Source of the DNA: an uncultured Lachnospiraceae bacterium
GTDB taxonomy: Bacteria; Bacillota; Clostridia; Lachnospirales; Lachnospiraceae
Reading direction: 5' to 3'
NCBI GenBank assembly: GCA_910578825.1
Contig: CAJTSB010000004.1
Coordinates: 62,780-126,779, forward strand
DNA length: 64,000 nucleotides
Within the stretch, counting starts at the first letter, position 1. Every line of letters starts with the position of its first letter. Shown here piece by piece: positions 26,664-35,063 of this stretch. The translations under genes were made by a program, and so were the position numbers. The notes below the pieces were generated by a model, which ran no database searches, was not told where the DNA came from, and saw only the letters and a list, made by a program, of their open reading frames with translations.

Positions 26664-27470
26664 ATGGATGAAAAAAAGAAACGGATTCACGCAATTGCAG
26701 CGAGAATCATATTTCTGGTTGTTGTATTACTTATCTGGGAACTCGTTGCGAAGTCAGGAGTCATGGGAGATAAGTCGGAACTGATATTTCCGTCCTTGGA
26801 GGCGATTGCGGACGCTTTTGTGCAAAATTTCATACAGGGATTTGCGGGTACCTCCCTATGGGTTTACATAGGCAATTCCATGCGTCTTCTTCTGGAAGGT
26901 TTGCTGATAGGAATCGTGCTGGCCTTTTTGCTGTCCGGTTTGTCGATGGTAAGCAGGACGTTTTATGAAATCTGTAATTTAGTCATCTCGGTATGTGATT
27001 TGTTGCCAGGTGTTGCATTATTGCCGGTGGTAATCATTATTTTCGGAGTGAAACCGGGAGTTATTACGTTTTTGGTGGTTCATGCTGTGTTGTGGCCGAT
27101 GGCGCGGAATGTGCTGGATGGTTTCTTTGCAGTTCCACGCATTTACGTCGAAGCAGGCAGGAATATCGGACTGAAGAGGGTGTCGCTGTTGTATGGCGTG
27201 TACTTTCCGGCGTCTATCTCTTATATCGTATCTGGATTGAAAGTCGGATGGGCGAGGGCATGGAGAGGATTAATCAGTGCGGAGATGATTTTTGGAGTGG
27301 CATCCTGTCCGGGAATCGGATTGTTTATCAATCAGATGCGCACAAATATGAATAATGCAGAGATGTATGCAACACTGGTGGTGATTATTATGATTGGCTT
27401 GATTGTACAGTATGGCGTAATTTCACCAATTGAAAAGTCTACGGTTAAAAAATGGGGAATGTCGAGATGA
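26664..27470 (+). CDS. ABC transporter permease (TauC/SsuC type)
   Basis: 268 residues with six predicted membrane helices. The conserved binding-protein-dependent permease loop appears as VEAGRNIGLKRVSLLYGVYFPASISYIVSGLKVGWARAWRG, of which the EAG motif and the PAS segment contact the ATPase. The end overlaps the next gene by 19 bp, indicating tight coupling. Confidence 0.92.
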   Translation: MDEKKKRIHAIAARIIFLVVVLLIWELVAKSGVMGDKSELIFPSLEAIADAFVQNFIQGFAGTSLWVYIGNSMRLLLEGLLIGIVLAFLLSGLSMVSRTFYEICNLVISVCDLLPGVALLPVVIIIFGVKPGVITFLVVHAVLWPMARNVLDGFFAVPRIYVEAGRNIGLKRVSLLYGVYFPASISYIVSGLKVGWARAWRGLISAEMIFGVASCPGIGLFINQMRTNMNNAEMYATLVVIIMIGLIVQYGVISPIEKSTVKKWGMSR

Positions 27471-28228
27471 CAAACAGAGAAAACGATATTTTAGAGGTGA
27501 AAAATGTATCGAAAGTATTTGATGTTGATACAGAAAATGAAAAAGAGGTCTTGCGGGATGTAAACCTCAAAGTCGGCAGAAATGAATTTTTATGCCTGCT
27601 GGGACCGTCCGGATGCGGAAAGACAACACTATTGCGGTGTATTGCCGGATTTGAAGATTATGAAGGCAGCGTGGCAGTTAATGGAGTTGTGCGCAGAGAG
27701 CCGGGAACAGACCGGATTATGGTTTTTCAGGATTTTAATCAGCTTTTTCCATGGAAAACGGTGGAGAAAAATATTCAGTATCCGCTGAAACTTCAGGGAA
27801 TCCGGGACAAGGCAGTATTAAAACAGCGGACAGAGGAAGTGTTGGAGAAAGTAAAACTGTCTGGACAGGAAAAGTATTATCCCTATCAATTGTCCGGTGG
27901 CATGAAACAGCGTGTTGCGATTGCAAAAGCATTGGCGTTGAAACCGGAGATTATTCTGATGGACGAGCCGTTTGCCGCCTTGGATGCGATGACGCGAAAT
28001 GAGCTTCAGGGTGAACTTTTGCGTATTTCCGAGACCGAGAATTGTACGATAATATTTATCACGCATAATATTCAGGAAGCCATTGTGCTGGGGACGAGAA
28101 TTATCGTGCTTGCGCAGGGCGGCAGGATTGTGGTAGATGAAAAAAATAAAATACAAAGACCGGTTACGCCGGCCTCAGAAGGTTATGGGGCGACATGGGA
28201 ACGCCTGCACAGCGCACTGTATCAATAG
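27452..28228 (+). CDS. ABC transporter ATP-binding protein (TauB/SsuB type)
   Basis: 258 residues. Walker A is GPSGCGKTT, signature LSGGMKQR, Walker B IILMDEPFAALD, H-loop ITHN. The TauB/SsuB subgroup is indicated by VFQDFNQLFPWKTVEKNI at the Q-loop. It energises the importer formed with the two upstream genes. The stop codon lies within the terminator hairpin. Confidence 0.93.
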   Translation: MGNVEMTNRENDILEVKNVSKVFDVDTENEKEVLRDVNLKVGRNEFLCLLGPSGCGKTTLLRCIAGFEDYEGSVAVNGVVRREPGTDRIMVFQDFNQLFPWKTVEKNIQYPLKLQGIRDKAVLKQRTEEVLEKVKLSGQEKYYPYQLSGGMKQRVAIAKALALKPEIILMDEPFAALDAMTRNELQGELLRISETENCTIIFITHNIQEAIVLGTRIIVLAQGGRIVVDEKNKIQRPVTPASEGYGATWERLHSALYQ

Positions 28229-28241
28229 ATACAGTGCGTTT
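28213..28241 (+). terminator. terminator overlapping the end of the ABC operon
   Basis: CGCACTGTATC (28213-28223) and GATACAGTGCG (28228-28238) form an 11-bp stem with a 4-nt loop, followed by TTTC. The stem includes the last codons and the TAG. Confidence 0.75.
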
Positions 28242-28265
28242 CATATTGTAGAAATTTTGTGTATT

Positions 28266-29669
28266 TTATTTGTATAAATGTTTTATGAGGCTGCCGGAGC
28301 GAATCAGTAAAAGCAGCAGCGCACCGCCTGCCATGCCGATCTGGCTGAGGAGCATGCCCCACAGATAGCCTTTGATGCCTGCAAGGGGAATGACAAACAG
28401 TACAAATGCAATGCGAATGCCAAGGCCGAGAATATTTAAAAAGAATGTGGACGTTGTCTTTCCAAGCCCGTTTAAGATGCTGTGCAGCATAGTGGACAGA
28501 TAGAGGAAGGGACAGATCCATCCCAGCGTTACGATAAAAGTGCCGGCAAGTTCATTGGAGAACAGCACAGAGCCAATCCATTTTCCGCTGATTAAGAAGA
28601 ACAGCGTGCAGGAGAATCCCAAAATGAGACTGTAGAAACATGTCTTTTTGATGGCGTCCATGATGTAGCTTTTTTCCTGTTTTTCCTGTGCCTCGGCGAT
28701 GAGAGGCAGCAGCATGACGGAAACGGAGTTCGTCAGTACCGATGGGAAAAGTATCATGGGTAATGCCATACCGGTGAGGACGCCATACACGCTTAAGGAT
28801 TCGGATGTGGAATATCCGTACAGCCGGAGCTGTCCGGGCAGCATAACGGCCTCCATGCTTTGCAGCAGGTTTACCATCACCCGGTTGGCGGTCAGTGGCA
28901 GAGAAAGGAAAAAAATCTGTTCCATTGCCTGCATCCGGCTGCCATGGGTCCTTTTCAGTCGGACAAAACTGATGGAGAACAGCATGGCGGCAAGTTCTCC
29001 GGCGACAATTCCCCAGGCTACGAGATTCAGGGAGATGGTCTGGTATTTTTCCATGGAAATTTCAAAGAACAGCCAGACGCCCGCCACACGGACAATTTGT
29101 TCCAGCAACTGGGAGGTGGCGGGGACAAAGGTTCTCTTTAATCCATAGAAATATCCGTTAATGCAGGAATGAACAGCTCCAAAAGGTATCGAAAGCGCAA
29201 TAATTTCAAGGAGCGGAGCGCAGCGCGGCTCTTCCAGGAAATGCAGGGCAATCGGTTCAGCAAACCGGTACAGGACAAACGTACACAGGAATGAGAGCGA
29301 CAGGGAGAGAATCAGTCCTCCGCTTAAATAACAGCTTTCGTTACAAAGTCCAGTCCTTCCGTGTCTGCGTAGAAACTTTCGCCTGCCGTTAGGGGAAAAG
29401 CCAGCAGGGGCGTTGTTACAGGTATCTGTCGAAACAGCAGCCTGCGCGACAAAGCGTGAGATAGCAGTCTGTATGGCAGAAGAGGTCACGGAGATGGTAA
29501 GGATATAGATGGGTACGGTAAGTTGATAAATCCCCATCCCCTCGGCACCAATTTTCTGTGAAAGGAATATTCTATAGAAAAAGCCGATGACCCGGGAAAG
29601 CACCCCGGCGATGGTTAAGAGCATTGTGCCTGCAATCAGCGGATGTCTGCGTATGGAATCAGATTTCAT
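28266..29669 (-). CDS. polysaccharide flippase of the MOP family (SpoVB/MurJ-like)
   Basis: 467 residues with about 13 to 14 membrane helices. The start MLLTIAGVLSRVIGFFYRIF followed by IGAEGMGIYQLTVPIYILTI is diagnostic of SpoVB-type lipid-linked oligosaccharide flippases, which move cell wall or spore cortex precursors across the membrane. An unusual polar, cysteine-containing loop (about 88-122) is inserted between helices 3 and 4. The start at 29669 has GGAG at good spacing; the ORF upstream to 29813 is not conserved in character. It diverges from iscR. Confidence 0.88.
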   Translation of the reverse strand: MKSDSIRRHPLIAGTMLLTIAGVLSRVIGFFYRIFLSQKIGAEGMGIYQLTVPIYILTISVTSSAIQTAISRFVAQAAVSTDTCNNAPAGFSPNGRRKFLRRHGRTGLCNESCYLSGGLILSLSLSFLCTFVLYRFAEPIALHFLEEPRCAPLLEIIALSIPFGAVHSCINGYFYGLKRTFVPATSQLLEQIVRVAGVWLFFEISMEKYQTISLNLVAWGIVAGELAAMLFSISFVRLKRTHGSRMQAMEQIFFLSLPLTANRVMVNLLQSMEAVMLPGQLRLYGYSTSESLSVYGVLTGMALPMILFPSVLTNSVSVMLLPLIAEAQEKQEKSYIMDAIKKTCFYSLILGFSCTLFFLISGKWIGSVLFSNELAGTFIVTLGWICPFLYLSTMLHSILNGLGKTTSTFFLNILGLGIRIAFVLFVIPLAGIKGYLWGMLLSQIGMAGGALLLLLIRSGSLIKHLYK

Positions 29670-29744
29670 AAATACTCCAAAGTTTAAGAAAGAGTTACTT
29701 AAAACATATGTGATGTAAAATTTTATCATGCATAAAAATTTGAC

Positions 29745-29773
29745 TTGACAGCAGAATAAAACCATGATACTAT
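29745..29773 (+). promoter_or_regulatory. iscR promoter
   Basis: TTGACA (29745-29750), 17-bp spacer, TACTAT (29768-29773). Start point near 29780, just ahead of the dyad at 29786-29810. Confidence 0.8.
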
Positions 29774-29785
29774 GCGTTTGTAATA

Positions 29786-29810
29786 AATTCCGACTAAAAT
29801 ACTCGGAATT
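29786..29810. promoter_or_regulatory. IscR-type operator (25-bp perfect dyad)
   Basis: AATTCCGA (29786-29793), nine bases, TCGGAATT (29803-29810). Arms are exact reverse complements. The inner CCGAcT/AcTCGG pattern resembles IscR boxes of Gram-positive anaerobes as I remember them. Placed right after the start point, it would block transcription when bound, giving autoregulation of the isc operon. Confidence 0.75.
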
Positions 29811-29860
29811 CAAAATCAGATATCTGTATTAGCATTGGAAAGCAGATGGAAGGTGGAAAT

Positions 29861-30289
29861 TTGAAACTATCGACAAAGGGTAAATACGGACTGAGAGCTT
29901 TTATCGACCTTGCCGTATGCGGGGAGAGTGAACCGGTGTCTCTGACAAGTATTGCACAACGGCAGGAGATATCCGTAAGCTATCTGGAACAGCTTATGGC
30001 AAAGCTGAAAAAGGCGGGGCTTGTAAAGAGTGTACGTGGCGTCAACGGTGGTTACAGCATTGCAAGACCCGCAGATGAGATTTCCGTAGGAGATGTTTTA
30101 AGGGCGTTGGAGGGCGATCTGGCTCCTGTGGAATGTCCGGGGATTGACAATGACAGTACCACGCATTGTACCGGTTCTTCTCAGTGCGTCAGCAAGATTG
30201 TCTGGAAACGGATTAACGACAGCATCAATCAAACCGTGGACAGCATCTATATCGGCGAACTTGTGCGAGAGAGCAAAACATTAACATAA
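29861..30289 (+). CDS. iscR: Rrf2-family Fe-S cluster regulator IscR
   Basis: 142 residues from the TTG at 29861, giving the family opening MKLSTKGKYGLRAFIDLA. The helix-turn-helix is SVSYLEQLMAKLKKAGLV and the wing VRGVNGGYSIARP. Cysteines C92, C103 and C109 are placed as in cluster-binding IscR, but the first gap is ten residues where the E. coli protein has five. An ATG at 29846 would add five residues. It heads iscS-iscU-mnmA and should sense the cell's Fe-S status. The dyad at 29786-29810 is its likely own site. Confidence 0.9.
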   Translation: MKLSTKGKYGLRAFIDLAVCGESEPVSLTSIAQRQEISVSYLEQLMAKLKKAGLVKSVRGVNGGYSIARPADEISVGDVLRALEGDLAPVECPGIDNDSTTHCTGSSQCVSKIVWKRINDSINQTVDSIYIGELVRESKTLT

Positions 30290-30304
30290 CAGAGGTGTAA
30301 GGAT

Positions 30305-31486
30305 ATGAATAAAATGATATATTTGGATAATGCGGCAACGACCCGGACGGCTCCGGAGGTTGTGGAGGCAATGCTCCCCTATTTCAGTGAATTGTATGGA
30401 AATGCTTCCACGGTATATGAATTCGGTGGAAAGAGCAAAGAGGCTGTTTCCAGGGCGAGGGAGACCATTGCACATGCAATCGGAGCAAAAGACAATGAGA
30501 TATATTTTACAGCAGGCGGGAGTGAGTCGGATAACTGGGCGTTGAAATGTACTGCCGAGGCGTATAAGGACAAAGGAAAGCACATCATTACCAGTAAGAT
30601 TGAACACCATGCGATACTCCACACCTGCGAATGGCTGGAGAAGAACGGATTTGAGGTGACGTATCTGGATGTAGACGAGTTCGGTGTTGTAAAGCTGGAG
30701 GAGTTGAAAAAGGCGATTCGTCCCGATACAATCCTGATTTCCATTATGTTTGCCAACAATGAGATTGGCACGATTGAACCGGTGGCAGAGATTGGAAAGA
30801 TTGCAAAGGAGTACGGCGTTTTGTTTCACACGGATGCAGTTCAGGCGTTCGGGCAGGTGCCGATTGATGTAGACGAACTGAATATTGATATGTTGAGCAG
30901 CAGCGGGCATAAATTGAACGGGCCGAAGGGAATCGGTTTCCTGTATATCCGGGGGGGCATCAAAATCCGTTCTTTCCTGCATGGAGGCGCACAGGAGCGA
31001 AAACGCCGCGCCGGAACGGAAAATGTACCGGGAATCGTAGGATTTGGGAAGGCGGTGGAACTTGCGCTTGCTACGATGGAGGAGCGTACCGCCAGAGAAC
31101 GTGAGCTGCGTGACCATCTGATCGAACGAGTGTTAAAGGAGATTCCGTTTGCAAGGGTCAATGGAGAACGGAAGAATCGACTGCCCAACAACGTCAATAT
31201 CTGTTTTCAGTTTGTGGAGGGAGAATCCCTGCTGATAATGCTGGATATGAAGGGCATCTGCGGCTCGTCGGGTTCCGCCTGCACATCCGGCTCCCTGGAT
31301 CCTTCCCATGTGCTGCTTGCGATTGGACTGCCGCATGAGATTGCGCATGGTTCCCTGCGTCTGACCCTGGGAGGAGATACGACGCGGGAGGATATTGATT
31401 ACACGGTAGATGCAATCAAAGAGATTGTTACACAGCTTAGGGAAATGTCCCCGCTGTATGAGGACTATATGAAGAGACATCAGTAA
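30305..31486 (+). CDS. iscS: cysteine desulfurase (IscS/NifS)
   Basis: 393 residues. The PLP lysine lies in SSSGHKLNGPKGIGF, and the catalytic persulfide cysteine in GSSGSACTSGSLDPSHVL. The N-terminal MIYLDNAATTRT is standard. The enzyme takes sulfur from cysteine for Fe-S cluster assembly on IscU and for tRNA thiolation by MnmA, both encoded directly downstream, so one operon supplies both uses. Confidence 0.97.
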   Translation: MNKMIYLDNAATTRTAPEVVEAMLPYFSELYGNASTVYEFGGKSKEAVSRARETIAHAIGAKDNEIYFTAGGSESDNWALKCTAEAYKDKGKHIITSKIEHHAILHTCEWLEKNGFEVTYLDVDEFGVVKLEELKKAIRPDTILISIMFANNEIGTIEPVAEIGKIAKEYGVLFHTDAVQAFGQVPIDVDELNIDMLSSSGHKLNGPKGIGFLYIRGGIKIRSFLHGGAQERKRRAGTENVPGIVGFGKAVELALATMEERTARERELRDHLIERVLKEIPFARVNGERKNRLPNNVNICFQFVEGESLLIMLDMKGICGSSGSACTSGSLDPSHVLLAIGLPHEIAHGSLRLTLGGDTTREDIDYTVDAIKEIVTQLREMSPLYEDYMKRHQ

Positions 31487-31514
31487 TACACTGTTAGAAA
31501 TTGGAGGAAGACAA

Positions 31515-31952
31515 ATGTATAGTGAAAAAGTAATGGATCACTTTAAGAACCCGAGAAATGTAGGGGAAATTGAAAATGCGAGCGGCGTTGGCACCGTGGG
31601 AAATGCAAAGTGCGGAGATATCATGCGTATTTTCCTCGATATTGACGATAATGGGGTTATTCAGGACGTCAAATTTAAGACGTTTGGATGCGGTGCGGCT
31701 GTTGCAACCAGCTCCATGGCTACAGAGCTGGTAAAGGGCAAGACCATCCAGGAAGCGCTGCAGGTTACGAATAAGGCAGTTATGGAAGCGTTAGATGGTC
31801 TTCCCCCAGTTAAGGTTCACTGTTCCCTGCTTGCCGAAGAGGCGATTCATGCGGCACTCTGGGATTATGCTGAGAAAAACGGCATCGAGATCGAAGGACT
31901 TGAGAAACCCAAGAATGACATCAGTGAGGAAGAGGAAGAAGAAGAATATTAA
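31515..31952 (+). CDS. iscU: Fe-S cluster assembly scaffold IscU
   Basis: 145 residues. The three ligand cysteines are seen in GNAKCGD, KTFGCGAAVATSS and VKVHCSLLAEEAI. The scaffold receives sulfur from IscS and iron, then passes clusters on. The C-terminus is a run of acidic residues ending EEEEEEEY, an extension absent from proteobacterial IscU but seen in clostridial forms. It begins 28 bp after iscS with GGAGGAAG. Confidence 0.97.
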   Translation: MYSEKVMDHFKNPRNVGEIENASGVGTVGNAKCGDIMRIFLDIDDNGVIQDVKFKTFGCGAAVATSSMATELVKGKTIQEALQVTNKAVMEALDGLPPVKVHCSLLAEEAIHAALWDYAEKNGIEIEGLEKPKNDISEEEEEEEY

Positions 31953-31953
31953 T

Positions 31954-32030
31954 TGACCTAAGGAGGGACCCACGAAGTGGGAGGATGCCTCAGGTCTCGT
32001 GAAAACGCCAAAGAAGTAAAAGTAAGTGGG
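31954..32030 (+). repeat. dispersed hairpin repeat, copy A
   Basis: GACCTAAGG (31955-31963) pairs with CCTCAGGTC about 35 bp on; an inner hairpin CCCAC-gaa-GTGGG lies between. The tail runs GTGAAAACGCCAAAGAAGTAAAA. The same parts in the same order, with one extra segment, occur at 46596-46748 on the opposite strand. It lies between iscU and mnmA. Confidence 0.65.
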
Positions 32031-32042
32031 AAATTATTATAT

Positions 32043-33143
32043 ATGAATCATAAAAAAGTAGTAGTAGGAATGTCCGGCGGTGTGGATTCGTCTGTGGCGG
32101 CATGGCTTTTAAAGGAGCAGGGATACGAGGTCATCGGCGTCACGATGCAAATCTGGCAGGACGAAACGGAGCAGGCGTTGGAAGAAAACGGCGGCTGTTG
32201 CGGGCTGTCGGCGGTAGAGGATGCCAGACGTGTGGCGCAGATGCTTGACATTCCTTACTATGTGATGAATTTTAAATCTGATTTTCAGAAATATGTCATA
32301 GGTTATTTTGTGAAAGAATATCTGCAAGGGCGTACACCCAATCCCTGTATCGCCTGTAATCGGTATGTGAAATGGGAATCTCTGCTGAAACGCAGCATGG
32401 AGATAGGCGCGGATTATATTGCGACCGGACATTACGCCAGAATTACCAGGCTTTCCAATGGAAGATATGCATTGCAGAAATCTGCGACAACGGCAAAAGA
32501 TCAGACCTATGCATTGTATAACCTTACACAGGATCAGCTTGCACATACGCTGATGCCAGTAGGGGATTATACGAAAGAAGAAATACGTGCCATGGCAGAG
32601 AAGATTGGTCTTCGGACAGCCGGCAAGCCGGACAGCCAGGAGATTTGTTTTATCCCGGATCATGATTACGCGGGATTTATTTTGCGTGAAACAGAAGGCA
32701 AAGTGCCTCCGGCAGGAAATTTTGTCACAAATGACGGCAGGATTTTGGGACGTCATAAGGGAATTACCCATTATACGATTGGACAGCGCAAGGGTCTTGG
32801 CGTTGCGTTGGGATTTCCCGTTTTTGTCACGGAAATCCGTCCGGAAACGAATGAAGTCGTGTTGGGCAGCAATGAGGAAGTGTTCGGAAATACGCTCTGC
32901 GCGGAGCAGCTGAATTTTATGTCCATTCCTGCGTTGCAGGAAGAGATGGAAGTCATTGCCAAAATACGTTATAATGATAAAGGCAAACCCTGCAAAATCC
33001 ATATGGCGGATGAACAGAGGGTTGTCTGTCAGTTTCACGAGCCTGTGCGCGCGATTACTCCCGGACAGGCGGTTGTATTTTACGATGGAGATATTGTAGT
33101 GGGCGGAGGGACGATTCTGAAAGCAAGGAGGAATTCAAGGTGA
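32043..33143 (+). CDS. mnmA: tRNA-specific 2-thiouridylase MnmA
   Basis: 366 residues. The PP-loop SGGVDSS is at 11-17. Catalytic cysteines are in NPCIACNRYVK and SQEICFIPD. MnmA thiolates U34 of glutamate, glutamine and lysine tRNAs with sulfur relayed from IscS. The start at 32043 fits the family (MNHKKVVVGMSGG); the earlier GTG at 31977 lies within the hairpin repeat. The ribosome binding site is weak, so the repeat or coupling may affect its translation. Confidence 0.96.
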   Translation: MNHKKVVVGMSGGVDSSVAAWLLKEQGYEVIGVTMQIWQDETEQALEENGGCCGLSAVEDARRVAQMLDIPYYVMNFKSDFQKYVIGYFVKEYLQGRTPNPCIACNRYVKWESLLKRSMEIGADYIATGHYARITRLSNGRYALQKSATTAKDQTYALYNLTQDQLAHTLMPVGDYTKEEIRAMAEKIGLRTAGKPDSQEICFIPDHDYAGFILRETEGKVPPAGNFVTNDGRILGRHKGITHYTIGQRKGLGVALGFPVFVTEIRPETNEVVLGSNEEVFGNTLCAEQLNFMSIPALQEEMEVIAKIRYNDKGKPCKIHMADEQRVVCQFHEPVRAITPGQAVVFYDGDIVVGGGTILKARRNSR

Positions 33144-34450
33144 AAGAAAAGCGAAAGAGCAGGAAAATGTTATTGACGGCAATGATTGTGCTGGCCGTGC
33201 CTTTGGTGCTGACCGGAATTATATCATCTGTAGTGCTGCGGCTTGTTGCGATGGAACGGATGAGTGTGTTTTCCGGAACAATGTGTCTGATTTTTGTGCT
33301 GGTGATTGTGCTGGTGGTAATTTTTTGTATGACAAGACAGCTTTTGAACCGTATACATAATCTTGTGGGAAATCTGGACCAGATTGCGGACGGTACGCTT
33401 TCCATGAAGGAAAATAAGCTGGCGGAGCGCAATGATGATATTGGACAGATGATGCGTTCCGTCAACAGCATGGTTGTCTCTTTTGCACAGATTATCACCA
33501 GTGTGAGGGACGCAACGACGTCTCTGGTAAAAGTTTCGGAGGATTTTACGCATTGTTTTCAGGAAATGGAGACTTCCATGCATCAGGTAGGGGAAGAAGT
33601 CAATTCCATTGGAGTAAATACCATTTCCCAGTCGGAAAGGACAAATGAAATTGGACAGCAGATTATAGATATGAGCAACGCCGTGGATGTGATTGTGCGC
33701 AATGTCGATACGTTAAACCAGAGTGCGGATAAGATGAAAGAGTGCAGCGAAATGGCGGAGGAGATTATGAGTGAGCTGGTGGCCATCAATGAAACCAGCA
33801 GCAAAGCCATTGCGGATGTGCGCGCGCAGACAGACGTCACGAATGAATCCGCCATGCAGATTCGTACCGTCACGGAGATTATCACGGGAATTTCCAATCA
33901 GACCAACCTGCTTGCTTTGAATGCCAGCATTGAGGCGGCGAGAGCCGGGGATATGGGCAAAGGATTTGCAGTTGTGGCAGAGGAAATCCGAACGCTGGCG
34001 GATCAGTCCCATGAGTCTTCGGAACAGATTAAGGCGATTGTCAATGAACTGATTGAAAATTCAAATGTCAGTGTGGAGACGACCCGCAAAGTAACGGAGG
34101 CATTTGAAAAGCAGACGGAGAAAATCAGCCAGACAGAGGGAATTTTTGAATCCCTGAATCAGGAGATTGCGCAGGTGAGCGGCGCGATTGGCGGAATTGA
34201 TCAGGAAGTCAGGGAATTAAAAGAGTCCAAGGAAGTGATTGACGGGGGGATTACGACGCTGACAGAGGTTGCGCAGGCAAATTCCACAAGCGCGCAGGAA
34301 ACTTTGCAGGCGATGGATCTTTTTGAGGAGATTGTGACGGAATGCAAGGAATCTACTGAGCAGGTGAAATCGGTATCCGATGATCTGGTCAGGAATATCA
34401 GAAAATTTAATGTGGATGACTTGAAAAAAGAAGTACATGAAATATTGTAG
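33140..34450 (+). CDS. methyl-accepting chemotaxis protein lacking an external sensor domain
   Basis: 436 residues. Two membrane helices (about 10-33 and 44-66) are joined by only about ten residues, so no ligand-binding domain projects outside. A HAMP-like region follows (RIHNLVGNLDQIADGTLSM), then the signalling coiled coil with the tip ISNQTNLLALNASIEAARA. It presumably senses membrane or internal signals, or serves through HAMP. GTG start overlaps the mnmA stop (GTGA) with AAGGAGG upstream, placing a chemoreceptor at the end of the isc operon. Confidence 0.9.
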   Translation: MKEKRKSRKMLLTAMIVLAVPLVLTGIISSVVLRLVAMERMSVFSGTMCLIFVLVIVLVVIFCMTRQLLNRIHNLVGNLDQIADGTLSMKENKLAERNDDIGQMMRSVNSMVVSFAQIITSVRDATTSLVKVSEDFTHCFQEMETSMHQVGEEVNSIGVNTISQSERTNEIGQQIIDMSNAVDVIVRNVDTLNQSADKMKECSEMAEEIMSELVAINETSSKAIADVRAQTDVTNESAMQIRTVTEIITGISNQTNLLALNASIEAARAGDMGKGFAVVAEEIRTLADQSHESSEQIKAIVNELIENSNVSVETTRKVTEAFEKQTEKISQTEGIFESLNQEIAQVSGAIGGIDQEVRELKESKEVIDGGITTLTEVAQANSTSAQETLQAMDLFEEIVTECKESTEQVKSVSDDLVRNIRKFNVDDLKKEVHEIL

Positions 34451-34482
34451 GCTTATCAGAATGGTTGTATTTGAGCATAGAT

Positions 34483-34525
34483 GGCAGGAGATATCTGATC
34501 GGGATATTTCCTGCTCATTGTTTTT
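34483..34525 (+). terminator. terminator after chemoreceptor gene
   Basis: GGCAGGAGATATC (34483-34495) pairs imperfectly with GGATATTTCCTGCT (34502-34515), then a T-rich stretch. It closes the isc-mnmA-chemoreceptor transcript. Confidence 0.7.
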
Positions 34526-34534
34526 GGAAAAAAA

Positions 34535-34562
34535 TGCAACATTTTCTGTATGAAATGACTCT
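34535..34562 (+). promoter_or_regulatory. putative ECF-type promoter
   Basis: TGCAAC (34535-34540) followed by TTT-rich sequence, 16 bp, then GACTCT (34557-34562). The AAC in the -35 region is the usual ECF hallmark. It would allow autoregulation of the sigma factor gene 40 bp on. Confidence 0.4.
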
Positions 34563-34602
34563 GAAGGAGTGAAATGCATTTCAAAGGGAGGTTGAGGATA
34601 CT

Positions 34603-35061
34603 ATGGAAGAGTTCATGCGGCAATACGAGAAAGTCTATCCGAAATTGTACCGAACCGCTTTATACTATATGAGAAACCGCCAGGAAGCGGAAGATGCGGT
34701 ACAGGATGCGGCGCTGGCTGCTTATGAGAAGTTTTACCAGCTTCGGGACAAAGAAAAATTTGATCAATGGATGATGCAGATTCTGGTGAATCGATGCAGG
34801 AGGAGAATGAAGACGTGGTTTCGTAAAGAAGAGGATATCGAAGAACTTTCCCTGGTCCGGGAAGAGGATTTTGCAACTGCATCTGCGGTAAAGCAGGTAT
34901 TTATGGAACTGAAGGAAGAGGACAGGCTTGTCGTAAGTCTGTCTGTATTTGGAGGTTACACGAGTGAGGAGATTGCCCGGATTCTGGGTAAGAATCACAG
35001 TACCGTCCGTTCCAGGTATCGAAGGGCGCTTCAGAAAATGAGAAAGAAGTTGGAGGTGTGA
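34603..35061 (+). CDS. ECF-type RNA polymerase sigma factor
   Basis: 152 residues with only regions 2 and 4. Region 2: YPKLYRTALYYMRNRQEAEDAVQDAALAAYEKF. Region 4: LSVFGGYTSEEIARILGKNHSTVRSRYRRALQKM, with the helix-turn-helix at GKNHSTVRSRYRRA. ECF sigma factors are normally held by a membrane anti-sigma factor. The next gene overlaps its stop and encodes a single-pass membrane protein, the likely partner. Confidence 0.93.
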   Translation: MEEFMRQYEKVYPKLYRTALYYMRNRQEAEDAVQDAALAAYEKFYQLRDKEKFDQWMMQILVNRCRRRMKTWFRKEEDIEELSLVREEDFATASAVKQVFMELKEEDRLVVSLSVFGGYTSEEIARILGKNHSTVRSRYRRALQKMRKKLEV

Positions 35062-35063
35062 TG

